Translations under genes and position numbers: made by a program | Assembly: GCF_001279725.1 (NCBI RefSeq) | Contig: NZ_LGDE01000471.1 | Location: 1-19,783, forward strand | Reading direction: 5' to 3' | From: Streptomyces sp. WM4235 | Lineage (GTDB): Bacteria; Actinomycetota; Actinomycetes; Streptomycetales; Streptomycetaceae | Length of the DNA: 19,783 bases | Shown: piece after piece, positions 7,109-14,235 of the stretch | Position numbering within the stretch: position 1 is the stretch's first letter | Layout: each line of letters begins with the position of its first letter | Notes under the pieces: generated by a model | What the model saw: only the letters and a program-made list of their open reading frames with translations | What the model was told of the DNA's origin: nothing | Databases searched by the model: none

Positions 7109-7876
7109 ATGTCCGGTCGCGCACTGAGTTTCGGAGCAATGGCGCAAGCGTACGAACGGTTCCGGCCGGGGTATCCCGACCGGCTCTTCGACATGGTCGC
7201 GGCGTACGCGGGTCATCCGCCGCGGACCGCGCTGGAAATCGGCGCCGGGACGGGCAAGGCGACCCGTCTCTTCGCCCGACGGGGGGTCGCGGTCACCGCG
7301 ACCGAGCCTGACGGGGCCATGCTCGCCGAGTTGCGCAAACACGTGCCGGCGCACGTCAGGGCGGTGCGGGCCGCGTTCGAGGACGTGCGGGAGGGCGAGA
7401 GGTACGGGCTGGTCTACGCGGCGGCGGCGCTGCACTGGACGACCCCGCAGGGCCGGTGGTCGCGCATGGCCGGACTGCTGGAGCCGGGCGGCGTGTTCGC
7501 CTCGTTCGGGGGACCGTTCCGACTGGCCGACCCGGCCGTGGAGGAGGCCGTTCGCGCGGCGCGGGCGCCGTTCCTGGAGAGTGACGAAGTCCCCTCCCCG
7601 GACGGGACACCGCCGGAGCACACCATGCAGTGGCCGGGTACGGAACTCCAACGGTCCGAGTGGTTCACCGATGTCCAACAGTCCCTGATCGAAAGAAAGT
7701 TGACGATCAGCGCGCGCGACTACGTCGGTCATCTCTCGACGATCTCGGCCTATCTCGTCCTGCCGGCCGCGGCGCGGAAGCAGGTGTTCGACCGGATCGC
7801 ACGGGTCCTGCCGGAGCGGGTCGGGATCGCCGCCGACCTCACCGTCCACCTCGCCCGGCGCCGCGACGAGGGGTAG
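7109..7876 (+). CDS. Class I SAM-dependent methyltransferase
   Basis: The 255-residue protein has the Rossmann-type methyltransferase motifs in order: SAM-binding motif I, LEIGAGTGKATRLF (about 42-55); acidic end of strand 2, TATEPDGAML (63-72); strand 4, LVYAAAALHW (101-110); and LLEPGGVFASFG (123-134). The start FGAMAQAYERFRPGYPDRLF is typical of the UbiE/Methyltransf_11 group of small-molecule methyltransferases. The substrate is unknown. The ATG at 7109 was preferred to an in-frame ATG nine bases upstream because CAGGA is 8 nt away. The upstream region is unusually repeat-rich (8-bp array, 14-bp inverted repeat, 13-bp duplication), which suggests regulated or unstable expression. A palindrome follows the stop. 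Confidence 0.9.
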   Translation: MSGRALSFGAMAQAYERFRPGYPDRLFDMVAAYAGHPPRTALEIGAGTGKATRLFARRGVAVTATEPDGAMLAELRKHVPAHVRAVRAAFEDVREGERYGLVYAAAALHWTTPQGRWSRMAGLLEPGGVFASFGGPFRLADPAVEEAVRAARAPFLESDEVPSPDGTPPEHTMQWPGTELQRSEWFTDVQQSLIERKLTISARDYVGHLSTISAYLVLPAAARKQVFDRIARVLPERVGIAADLTVHLARRRDEG

Positions 7877-7892
7877 CACGTCGGGCGGACGC

Positions 7893-7908
7893 GGAGCGGT
7901 ACCGCTCC
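7893..7908. terminator. Perfect 16-bp palindrome after the methyltransferase gene
   Basis: GGAGCGGTACCGCTCC can form a 6-bp stem with a GTAC loop, 17 nt after the TAG. A C-run follows rather than T. It may be a terminator or a symmetric protein-binding site. Confidence 0.5.
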
Positions 7909-7944
7909 CCCACCACCCCGCCGCGGCGACCCATGCCCGCGGGT

Positions 7945-7972
7945 CGGTGGCCGGTGCCCGGTGACCGGTGAC
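7945..7972. repeat. Four 7-bp tandem repeats upstream of the DHFR-like gene
   Basis: The units CGGTGGC, CGGTGCC, CGGTGAC and CGGTGAC follow each other without gaps. They lie about 86 bp before the GTG at 8058, in the 181-bp gap between the methyltransferase and the DHFR-like gene. Confidence 0.75.
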
Positions 7973-8057
7973 ATTACGTCGGGGTGACCGATGCCGGTCA
8001 GGGGGCGGCCGACCTAACGTCAGTGACATCACCCGATCGTTTCGAAAGCAGGTCCGC

Positions 8058-8640
8058 GTGCGTCAACTCACCTACTACGTCGGCACCAGTCTCGACGGCT
8101 TCATCGCGGGTCCCGACGGGCAGTTCGACTTCTTCCCCTTCGAGGGGGACCTGGCCGCCGCGCTGCTGGCCGAGTACCCCGAGACCATCCCGGCGCAGGG
8201 TCGCGGGCCGTTGGGCATCGAAGGAGTCCCCAACCGGCTTCGACACGGTCCTGATGGGCCGGGGCACCTATGAGCCCGGTCTCGCGGTCGGCGTCACCAG
8301 CCCCTACCCGCACCTCACCCAGTACGTCTTCTCCCGCACCCTGTCCCGGCTCGACCCCGCCGTGGAGATCGTGTCCACGGATCCGGTGGCGTTCGTCCGC
8401 GACCTCAAGCGGCAGGACGGGGCGGACATCTGGCTGTGCGGCGGAGCGGACCTGGCCGGGCAGCTGCTGGAGGAGATCGACGAACTGATCATCAAGCGCT
8501 ACCCGGTCGTCATCGGCTCCGGGGTCCCGCTCTTCCGCGCGCCGTTCCTCCCGACGAGGTTCACGCTGACCGACTCCCGCGTCTTCAACACCGGCGCGAC
8601 CATCACCACCTACTCGATCTCCTCGACACCTCAGAAGTGA
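8058..8640 (+). pseudogene. Dihydrofolate reductase-like (RibD C-terminal) protein, frameshifted
   Basis: The N-terminal part is read from the GTG at 8058: RQLTYYVGTSLDGFIAGPDG, then FDFFPFEGDLAAALLAEYPE up to GIEGVPN. The C-terminal part lies in the next frame: FDTVLMGRGTYEPGL, then DIWLCGGADLAGQLL and RYPVVIGSGVPLF, to the TGA at 8638-8640. Both halves together give one complete RibD_C/DHFR-family oxidoreductase of about 193 residues, with the NADPH-binding GGADLAGQL stretch. The 583-nt span is 3n+1, so there is one extra base, or two missing, close to 8233-8241. No slippery heptamer is evident, so a disabling mutation or a sequence error is more likely than programmed frameshifting. The next gene starts 8 nt later, or overlaps its stop by GTGA, implying an operon. 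Confidence 0.85.
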
Positions 8641-8648
8641 GCACACCC

Positions 8649-9653
8649 ATGTTGTTCCGTTCCACGACCGACACCCACACCGACCTCGACCGGGTCACCG
8701 CCGTGACCGTCGACGAACCCGTCGGCTGGATTCCCGCCGACCGCTACCTCGAAGAACTGAAGGAGGGCATGTACCGGCCTGAGTGGACCTGGATCGCCGA
8801 GGACGGCGACCGGGTCGTGGCCCGCGCCCTGTGGTGGGGTCACGCCGACGGTGAGCATCCACTCGCCCTGGACTGCCTGTACGTCGATCCCTCGGTTCCC
8901 GACCGCGCGGCGGTCGGGGCCGGGCTGATCACGGCGGGGCTGCGGGCCTTCGCCGAACAGGGCGCGACCAAGCCCCCGCTGTACAACCTGACGCTGCCGA
9001 CCGGGTGGCGTCAGGACCCGGCCGTCGTCGCCGCCCTGGACTGGCGGCACGAGGCCGCACGGGCGGCCGGGCTCACCGACCAGGTGGAGCGGCTGCGCCT
9101 GGAGTGGACCCCCGACGCCGGGCTTCCCGTCTCCAGCGGGCGTCTCACCTTCACCGAGGGCTCGGACGAGGAGTTCCTCGACGTGTTCCGGCGGATCGCG
9201 GTGGGCAGCCTGGACGGCGAGACACGTCGGAACCTCGCGTCCATGGGAGCCGAGGCCACCGCCCGCGAGGAGGTGGACTTCTACCTCGGGTGCCCGGGCG
9301 AGCGTTCGTGGTGGCGGCTGGCGCGCACTCCCGACGGTCAGGTCGCCGGGCTGGCGCTCCCCTCGGCGACGCCGTACAACCGCAACGTCGGCTACCTGGG
9401 CGTCGTCCCCGAACTGCGCGGGCAGGGGTACGTCGACGACGTACTCGCCGAGATCACCCGGGTACAGGTGGAGGCGGGCGCCGAGCTGATCACGGCCACC
9501 ACGGACACCGACAACGCGCCGATGGCCGCCGCGTTCGCCCGGGCCGGCTACCGGACCGCCCAGACCCGGATGATCTACTCGGTGCCGGAGGCCTCGGAGA
9601 CGGCCTCGGAGGCGTCGGAGGGTTCCCCGGCGGCGTCGGCCGCGGCCTCATGA
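8649..9653 (+). CDS. GNAT family N-acetyltransferase
   Basis: The 334-residue protein appears to contain two GNAT folds. The N-terminal one (about 1-130) has the strand LALDCLYVDPSVPDRAAVGA without a clear acetyl-CoA loop. The C-terminal one (about 150-310) keeps the acetyl-CoA signature: GYLGVVPELRGQGYVDDVLA, then ATTDTDNAPMAAAFARAGY. The family transfers acetyl from acetyl-CoA to amines; the substrate is unknown. The tail (EASETASEASEGSPAASAAA) is low complexity, with 9-bp units GCSTCGGAG at 9591-9620. The ATG at 8649 is used; a GTG at 8637 in the same frame would overlap the preceding stop as GTGA and adds four residues. It is probably co-transcribed with the DHFR-like gene. Its end overlaps the convergent LAL gene by 6 bp, the two stop codons lying side by side. 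Confidence 0.9.
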   Translation: MLFRSTTDTHTDLDRVTAVTVDEPVGWIPADRYLEELKEGMYRPEWTWIAEDGDRVVARALWWGHADGEHPLALDCLYVDPSVPDRAAVGAGLITAGLRAFAEQGATKPPLYNLTLPTGWRQDPAVVAALDWRHEAARAAGLTDQVERLRLEWTPDAGLPVSSGRLTFTEGSDEEFLDVFRRIAVGSLDGETRRNLASMGAEATAREEVDFYLGCPGERSWWRLARTPDGQVAGLALPSATPYNRNVGYLGVVPELRGQGYVDDVLAEITRVQVEAGAELITATTDTDNAPMAAAFARAGYRTAQTRMIYSVPEASETASEASEGSPAASAAAS

Positions 9654-12644
9654 GTCGTGTACCGGCGCGAGCAGCGCGGCCAGTTCGGTGCGGGAGCCGA
9701 CGCCGAGTTTGGGGAACGCGCGGTAGAGGTGGTGCCCGACCGTGCGGGGGCTCAGGAACAGTCGCGCGGCGATCTCCCGGTTGCTCGCACCGGCCGCCGC
9801 CAGCCGCACGACCTCGCGTTCCTGCGGGCTCAGCAGGCTGATCGGGCCGTCCTCACGGTCGGTCAGCCCGGTCTCCCCGCCCGCGGCTCCCAGCTCCGCC
9901 CGGGCGCGGCCTGCCCACGGGTGGGCACCGAGCCGCTCGAAGGCCTCCAGCGCGGCGCGCAGTTGGTGCCGGGCGTCGATCTGGCGCCGCAGACGGCGCA
10001 GCCATTCTCCGTAGAGCAGCGCGGTGCGGGCCCGGTCGTAGTCGCTGCCGTTCTCGTGGAGGGCCAACGCCGCGGTGAAGTGTTCCTCGGCCGTACGGTC
10101 GGGGCCGGTCAGCGCCTGGCAGCGGCGGGCCAGGGCGGACAGGACCGGCTGCCCCAGGGCGGTGGCCCATTCCCCGAGCAGCCGTGCCGGTTCCGTCGCC
10201 CGCTCCGGGCGCCCGGCACGTCCGGCCGCCTCCACGAGGTCCGCCAGCAGGGGCAGGCAGAGCGGCGGACCGGCCGCCTCGCGCGGCGCCGAATCGAGTG
10301 GTCGCGACGCGGGCTCCGGCACCGAACCCGAGTGTCGCGGTGCGGACTTCGGTGGTCGCGGCGCGCGCTCCAGAGGTCGCAGCGCCGATTCCAGGGGTTC
10401 CAGCGCCGCATCCGCCCGTCCCAGGCCGAGTTCGAGCACGCCCAACGCCCACAGGGCGTCCGTCGTACCCCGCCCCACCCCGCGCGGTCGCGTGTACGCC
10501 AGGGCCTCGGCGGCCAGGGCGCGGCCCTGTTCCTCCTCGCCCCGTACGGCCGCCGTCATCGCCAGCGCGGCCCGCAGGTGGGCGGCCCGGTGGGCCAGGT
10601 CGTGGTACTCGGCGAGCCGCAGCCCCTCCGCCGCGTGCGCGGACGCCTCGTCGTGGCGGCCGAGCGCCAGTTCCGTCTGCGCCAGCAGGTGGAGCGTGGT
10701 GGGCAGCCATCCGCCGATGCCCTGCTCCCGGCAGTGGGCGACGGCTCCGGCGGCGGCTTCCCGCGCGGCCGCGTGGTCGCCGATCAGTTGACAGTGGATC
10801 CCGGTCATCAGCCGGTCCATGACGCCCATGTTCGGGTCCCGGGAGTCCTGGACGAGCGCGCGCAGCGCGTCGAGCGCGCCGGGTACGTCACCGCCGAACA
10901 GTCGGGCGGGCACGGCCAGTACCGGCAGCTCCGGGGCGCGGGAAGCGATCTCCTCGATCAGCGTGGCGTCACCCGCGGAGAACGCGGCGTGCACCGCGTC
11001 GGTCAGCAGCGAGGCGACGGTGTCCGGGCGGTCGGTGCCGGTCAGGTCCGCGCCGGCGAGCAGGATCCGGGCGGCCGTCTCCGGTCTGCGGAAGCCGAGC
11101 TCGACGACCGCCCGGGCCCGCGCGAAGTCCGCCGCCACGCCGGGGTCCTCCAGTGGCAGCGGAACCTGGTCGGCGAGCGCGCCGCAGCGCTCGTCCTGTC
11201 CGGCGTCGGCGGCCCGCTGGGCCGCCCGGACCAGGCGGCGCGCACGGGGTCCGGGATCCGCGGTGAGCTGGGCGGCGCGCTCGTAGGCGGCGGACGCGGA
11301 CGCCATCGCCTGTCGGCTCCCGGCCCATTCGGCGACCCGTTCCAGTTCCTCGGCGACCCGCTCGTCGGGGCCCGTCGACGCGGCGGCCAGGTGCCAGGCA
11401 CGCCGGTGCGCCTGGCCGGCGTCGCCCAGCGTCCGCGCCAACGCCCGGTGAGCGGCGATGCGCCGGGCGAGCGGGGCGCCCTGGTAGGCGGCGTACCGCA
11501 CCAGCGGATGGCGGAAGCGCACCACCGTCCCGGACACGCGCACGAACCCGGCGCGCTCGGCGGGTTCGAGGTCCTCGACCGCCGCGCCGAGCGGTCGCGC
11601 GGCCCTCAGCACCACGGCGAGGTCCCCGGAGTCGTCGGCGGCGGCCACCAGCAGGACCGCCTGGGCGGCTTCGGGAAGTCTTCGGATCTGCTCCAGGAAG
11701 CCGTCCTGGATCCGGCTCGGCAGTCCGGCGCCCTCCTCGGGGAGCGCCAAGGGGCCCAGCCGCCCGGCGCGCTGGGCCGGGGTGAGCGCGGCCGACAGCT
11801 CGATCAGGGCGAGCGGGTTGCCGCGGGCCTCCTCGATGAGCCGGTCCGCCACGTACGGTGGCAGGCCCGGCAACAACTCTGCGGCGGCCGCGCGTTCGAG
11901 GCCTTCGACGTGCAGCCGGGGAAGTCCCGTCACGGCGGCGCCGGGCGCCCCGTCGCGGACCGCGAACAGCATCACGACGCCCTCCGCCCGCAGTCGGCGT
12001 GCGGCGAACGTCAGCATGTCCACCGACGGCTGGTCGAGCCACTGCGCGTCGTCGACCAGGCACAGCAGCGGGCCGCCGGCCGCGGCCTCCGACAGCGTCG
12101 TGAGCACCGCGAGCCCGACGGTGAAGCGGTCGCGGACACCGTCGGCGGTCAGCCCGAAGACGGCCCGCAGGGCTGCGGCCTGCGGTTGTGGCAGGCCGTC
12201 GACGAGGTCCAGTACGGGCAGGAACAGTTGGTGGAGACCGCCGAAGGCCAGTTCCATCTCCGACTCGATGCCCTCGACGCGCAGTACGCGCGCCCCGTCC
12301 GCCCGGCCGGCGGCGTGGTCGAGCAGTGCGGTCTTGCCGATCCCGGCCTCGCCGTGCACCAGCAGGGCGCCGCTCTTCCCCTTCCGGGCGTCGACGAGCA
12401 ACTGCTCGATCCGGTCCCGTTCCGCGTTCCGCCCCCGCACGATGTGCCCCTGTTCCCGTGGTGCCTGTTCCTGTGTTGCCTGTACCCGTGGTGCCTGTAC
12501 CCCCGTGGATGCTCCGCCCGGGGTGTGGGGGTCATTGTCGCTGGTCAGGCGTTCCGCCCGGCGGTCCGGGTCGGATGTCGGCGGTGCGCGTGCTTCCCTT
12601 GCCGGAGGCGGCGGCCGCACGAGCGAGGTGTCGAGTACGGGCAC
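9648..12644 (-). CDS. LuxR-family (LAL-type) ATPase transcriptional regulator
   Basis: The product of up to 998 residues has the LAL layout. Walker A is GEAGIGKTALL at about 98-108 and Walker B is LLCLVDDAQWLD at 193-204. A long helical TPR-like middle (about 400-900) follows. The C-terminal LuxR helix-turn-helix lies at about 935-990 (LSPQEREVVRLAAAGASNRE, then LSPRTVGHHLYRAFPKLGV). LALs hydrolyse ATP, bind an inducer and activate target operons, often for antibiotics or sugar use; no such operon adjoins here. The start is unsure. GTG 12644 is the farthest in-frame start but has no ribosome-binding site; GTG 12440, just before the conserved domain, has CAGGGG at 6 nt. The region between them has weaker codon bias and a 15-bp repeat array. 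A Pro/Ser/Arg linker of 21-bp repeats interrupts the TPR region. Confidence 0.93.
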   Translation of the reverse strand: MPVLDTSLVRPPPPAREARAPPTSDPDRRAERLTSDNDPHTPGGASTGVQAPRVQATQEQAPREQGHIVRGRNAERDRIEQLLVDARKGKSGALLVHGEAGIGKTALLDHAAGRADGARVLRVEGIESEMELAFGGLHQLFLPVLDLVDGLPQPQAAALRAVFGLTADGVRDRFTVGLAVLTTLSEAAAGGPLLCLVDDAQWLDQPSVDMLTFAARRLRAEGVVMLFAVRDGAPGAAVTGLPRLHVEGLERAAAAELLPGLPPYVADRLIEEARGNPLALIELSAALTPAQRAGRLGPLALPEEGAGLPSRIQDGFLEQIRRLPEAAQAVLLVAAADDSGDLAVVLRAARPLGAAVEDLEPAERAGFVRVSGTVVRFRHPLVRYAAYQGAPLARRIAAHRALARTLGDAGQAHRRAWHLAAASTGPDERVAEELERVAEWAGSRQAMASASAAYERAAQLTADPGPRARRLVRAAQRAADAGQDERCGALADQVPLPLEDPGVAADFARARAVVELGFRRPETAARILLAGADLTGTDRPDTVASLLTDAVHAAFSAGDATLIEEIASRAPELPVLAVPARLFGGDVPGALDALRALVQDSRDPNMGVMDRLMTGIHCQLIGDHAAAREAAAGAVAHCREQGIGGWLPTTLHLLAQTELALGRHDEASAHAAEGLRLAEYHDLAHRAAHLRAALAMTAAVRGEEEQGRALAAEALAYTRPRGVGRGTTDALWALGVLELGLGRADAALEPLESALRPLERAPRPPKSAPRHSGSVPEPASRPLDSAPREAAGPPLCLPLLADLVEAAGRAGRPERATEPARLLGEWATALGQPVLSALARRCQALTGPDRTAEEHFTAALALHENGSDYDRARTALLYGEWLRRLRRQIDARHQLRAALEAFERLGAHPWAGRARAELGAAGGETGLTDREDGPISLLSPQEREVVRLAAAGASNREIAARLFLSPRTVGHHLYRAFPKLGVGSRTELAALLAPVHDS
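10285..10401. repeat. Degenerate 21-bp repeats encoding a 7-residue-periodic linker in the LAL gene
   Basis: Three adjacent 21-bp units (10339-10359, 10360-10380, 10381-10401) share the form gcg-n3-tcc-n3-ggt-cgc. A fourth related unit lies at 10285-10305, separated by 33 bp. They encode degenerate heptapeptides such as LEPLESA, LRPLERA and PRPPKSA, a proline-rich insert within the TPR-like part. Confidence 0.75.
12449..12508. repeat. Four 15-bp tandem repeats at the 5' end of the LAL gene
   Basis: The units CCTGTTCCCGTGGTG, CCTGTTCCTGTGTTG, CCTGTACCCGTGGTG and CCTGTACCCCCGTGG run head to tail. On the minus strand they read QAPRV, QATQE and QAPRE units if the long start is used, or lie in the leader if translation starts at 12440. 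Confidence 0.88.
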
Positions 12645-12765
12645 CGGTCCCGGGAGCCGGCGGCAAGCGAGGAAGGGTACGAAAGGTGACCAACTCTCCT
12701 TGCGCCTGGCGCCGTCGGACGACTCCCCGACTCCGGCAGGGGGCCAGGGCGCCAGGGGACTTCTC

Positions 12766-13422
12766 TCAGGGCTTGGTGGCCGTGAGTACGCCGATCTTGT
12801 CGATGCGGTGTTCCGGGTTGTTCTGCGCGTCCCGCCAGCGATTGCCCGCAGCTTCGTCCTCGGGCGTGAGGCAGGTGGTCACGGTGATCATCGCTCGGCT
12901 CGGTACGGCGCCCGGGGAGCCCGGGACCGCGGCCCGTTGGGCGTCCATGGAGGCCGGCGACCGGAACGAGGTCGTCCGCGTCGCGGTGATGGTGTACTCG
13001 TACGTCACGCCGCCGGCGGTGACGTGGACCGCCGCGCCGTTCGGCAGTGACGGCAACGCCCGCAGGGGCCCGCCCGCGACGATGCGGTGGCCCGTGACGA
13101 TGTAGTTCCCCACGTCGCCGGGGCCGACCCCGCCGCCGGGACCGTGGGGGCTCGCCGCCGCGCCCTGGTCCTGGATCCGGGTGCCCGGCGCGTCGTCGGG
13201 GGTCCCCTGGTACGGGACGACCGTGAGCCCGGACACGCCGATGGCGGGGATGGACAGGGTGGCCGCCTGGATGCCGGTGACGGCGTGGCCGGGTGGTGCC
13301 GCCGGTCCGGAGAGGGCGGCCGGCGCGGCCGGCGCCGTCATCAGCACCGCGAGGGCGGCGCCGGCGAGCACTGCCGGCGCGGCGCGGAAGGGCGCGGTGC
13401 GCAAGGCTGGGCACATGGGCAT
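12766..13422 (-). CDS. Class E-like sortase (cysteine transpeptidase)
   Basis: The 218-residue protein has the sortase catalytic triad in order. His112 lies in NYIVTGHRIVAGGPL, Cys184 in MITVTTCLTPEDE and Arg206 in NPEHRIDKIGVL. The strand LSIPAIGVSGLTVV near residue 56 is the usual sortase beginning. A basic start and hydrophobic stretch at about 14-37 form a signal anchor, so the enzyme acts outside the membrane. Class E enzymes join proteins with LAxTG-type sorting signals to peptidoglycan in high-GC Gram-positives; the class assignment here is by motif style only. The TTC-to-Arg segment is longer than in most (about 22 residues, with NRWRDAQNN). No sorting-signal substrate is encoded nearby, so targets lie elsewhere. 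The start has no clear ribosome-binding site. The LAL gene lies 121 bp downstream on the same strand. Confidence 0.87.
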   Translation of the reverse strand: MPMCPALRTAPFRAAPAVLAGAALAVLMTAPAAPAALSGPAAPPGHAVTGIQAATLSIPAIGVSGLTVVPYQGTPDDAPGTRIQDQGAAASPHGPGGGVGPGDVGNYIVTGHRIVAGGPLRALPSLPNGAAVHVTAGGVTYEYTITATRTTSFRSPASMDAQRAAVPGSPGAVPSRAMITVTTCLTPEDEAAGNRWRDAQNNPEHRIDKIGVLTATKP

Positions 13423-13736
13423 GGCTACATCCGTGGTTCAGCGGGCCGCACGGGGCAGAACCGGCCCGGGTGGCTCTTCCAGCGTTGCACACGGAGGTCC
13501 GCGCGGCAGCCCGTGGACGGCGCGCCGCCGCCGAGGGTCACGGCCCCTCGGCGGACCGACTCCGTCCGCCTCCGTCGAGACACCCGCCGCGCACGCACCC
13601 GCGGTCGGGCCGGGTGCTCGGTCGCAAGTGCCGCCGGCGGGAGGCCGGTTGCCGGCGGTCCGAGCCGTCGAGGTCCGTGCCGCGTCGGCAACGCCCGCCT
13701 CGTCGCGGTGTGTCGCTCGGGTTGCCGCGCCGGGGT
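13423..13736. other. Intergenic region of 314 bp
   Basis: This gap lies between the sortase start and the end of the YdhR-like gene, both leftward. It should hold the sortase promoter, but I cannot point to a convincing -10/-35 pair. No frame shows a recognisable protein or a sustained coding bias. The one clear structure is the hairpin at 13528-13554. Confidence 0.6.
13528..13554 (-). terminator. Perfect 10-bp stem hairpin downstream of the YdhR-like gene
   Basis: Arms CCGCCGAGGG (13528-13537) and CCCTCGGCGG (13545-13554) enclose a 7-nt loop. The hairpin lies about 180 nt beyond the YdhR-like stop and 106 nt before the sortase start. It is a likely terminator for the former, although distant and without a T-tract. 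Confidence 0.5.
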
Positions 13737-14060
13737 TCAGGCAGGGGTGGGAGGAAGCGGAGCCCTGTTGATCGCCGACAGCGGGCCGTTCACGGCGAAG
13801 ATCCGGCCACGGATGTCGGTGATGCCCCAGGACCGCAGCCGTTCGGTGTGCTTGGTCAGGTACTTCTGCGCGGTCGCCTCGGAATCGAAGAGGTAGATGC
13901 CGCCGGCTTCGCGGTCTTCGCTGTTCTCGGTCCAGATCTTCCAGATCATCCCCGGTTCCCGGTTGATGCTCTCGGCCAGTTGCCGGTACTCGGTCGCCAT
14001 CTGTTCTCCGAAGGGGCCGTCGCTCGGGAAGTCGACCTGAAGGAGGTATGTCGTGGCCAT
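13737..14060 (-). CDS. YdhR-like putative monooxygenase (ABM-type dimeric barrel)
   Basis: The 107-residue protein begins MATTYLLQVDFPSDGPFGEQ, with an AAGGAA ribosome-binding site 6 nt upstream. The central stretch REPGMIWKIWTENSEDREAG, followed by GIYLFDSEATAQKYLTKHTE, is characteristic of the YdhR family of small dimeric alpha/beta-barrel proteins. These are related to cofactor-independent monooxygenases that act on aromatic compounds; the biological substrate is not established. Length and motif order match the family, so the gene looks intact. It is leftward and monocistronic. A transposase remnant begins about 85 bp upstream of its start, so its promoter region may have been altered by the insertion. 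Confidence 0.9.
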   Translation of the reverse strand: MATTYLLQVDFPSDGPFGEQMATEYRQLAESINREPGMIWKIWTENSEDREAGGIYLFDSEATAQKYLTKHTERLRSWGITDIRGRIFAVNGPLSAINRAPLPPTPA

Positions 14061-14145
14061 GTCTGTTCCTTCGTGGTGCGTCGTGCGTGTGTTCGTCGGG
14101 GTGGACGGCCGACGTCATGCGGGCGATGAACGATCGCGGTTCACG

Positions 14146-14217
14146 GGTCGGGGAGAGCTCACGGACGAGCAGTGGGCGCCATGGGAGCCGGTGTTGCCGG
14201 AGGGCACGAGGGCCGGG
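14146..14217 (+). pseudogene. Remnant of an IS5-type transposase N-terminus
   Basis: Translation in one forward frame gives GRGELTDEQWAPWEPVLPEG followed by TRAG. The LTDEQW-x-x-x-EP-x-LP block is the conserved start of many actinobacterial IS5-type DDE transposases (DUF4096 region). The codon before it is ACG where such proteins usually have ATG, so the start may have been lost. Homology stops after about 24 residues, just before the end of the tetR gene; the DDE catalytic part is gone. No terminal inverted repeats or target duplication could be identified. Confidence 0.7.
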
Positions 14218-14235
14218 CCAGCCACGCGTCCGCCG

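Noticed and set aside
8015..8020. TAACGT as a -10 box for the DHFR-like gene
   Set aside because: The hexamer fits TAnnnT, but no -35 lies at a usable distance; too weak to list as a feature.
8225..8250. Programmed ribosomal frameshift in the DHFR-like gene
   Set aside because: No slippery heptamer or stimulating stem is evident, and the family is normally encoded in one frame. A mutation or a sequencing error is simpler.
9657..12689. A 1010-codon open frame on the plus strand
   Set aside because: It is antisense to the LAL regulator, whose Walker and LuxR motifs are unmistakable on the minus strand.
9648..13422. Biosynthetic gene cluster suggested by the LAL regulator
   Set aside because: No core biosynthetic enzyme, carrier protein or transporter is present. 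A methyltransferase, an acetyltransferase and small redox proteins alone do not make a cluster.
14092..14118. Short frame resembling an IS110-type start (VFVGVDGRR)
   Set aside because: It is only nine residues, has no continuation, and lies out of keeping with the adjacent IS5-type block. Probably chance.
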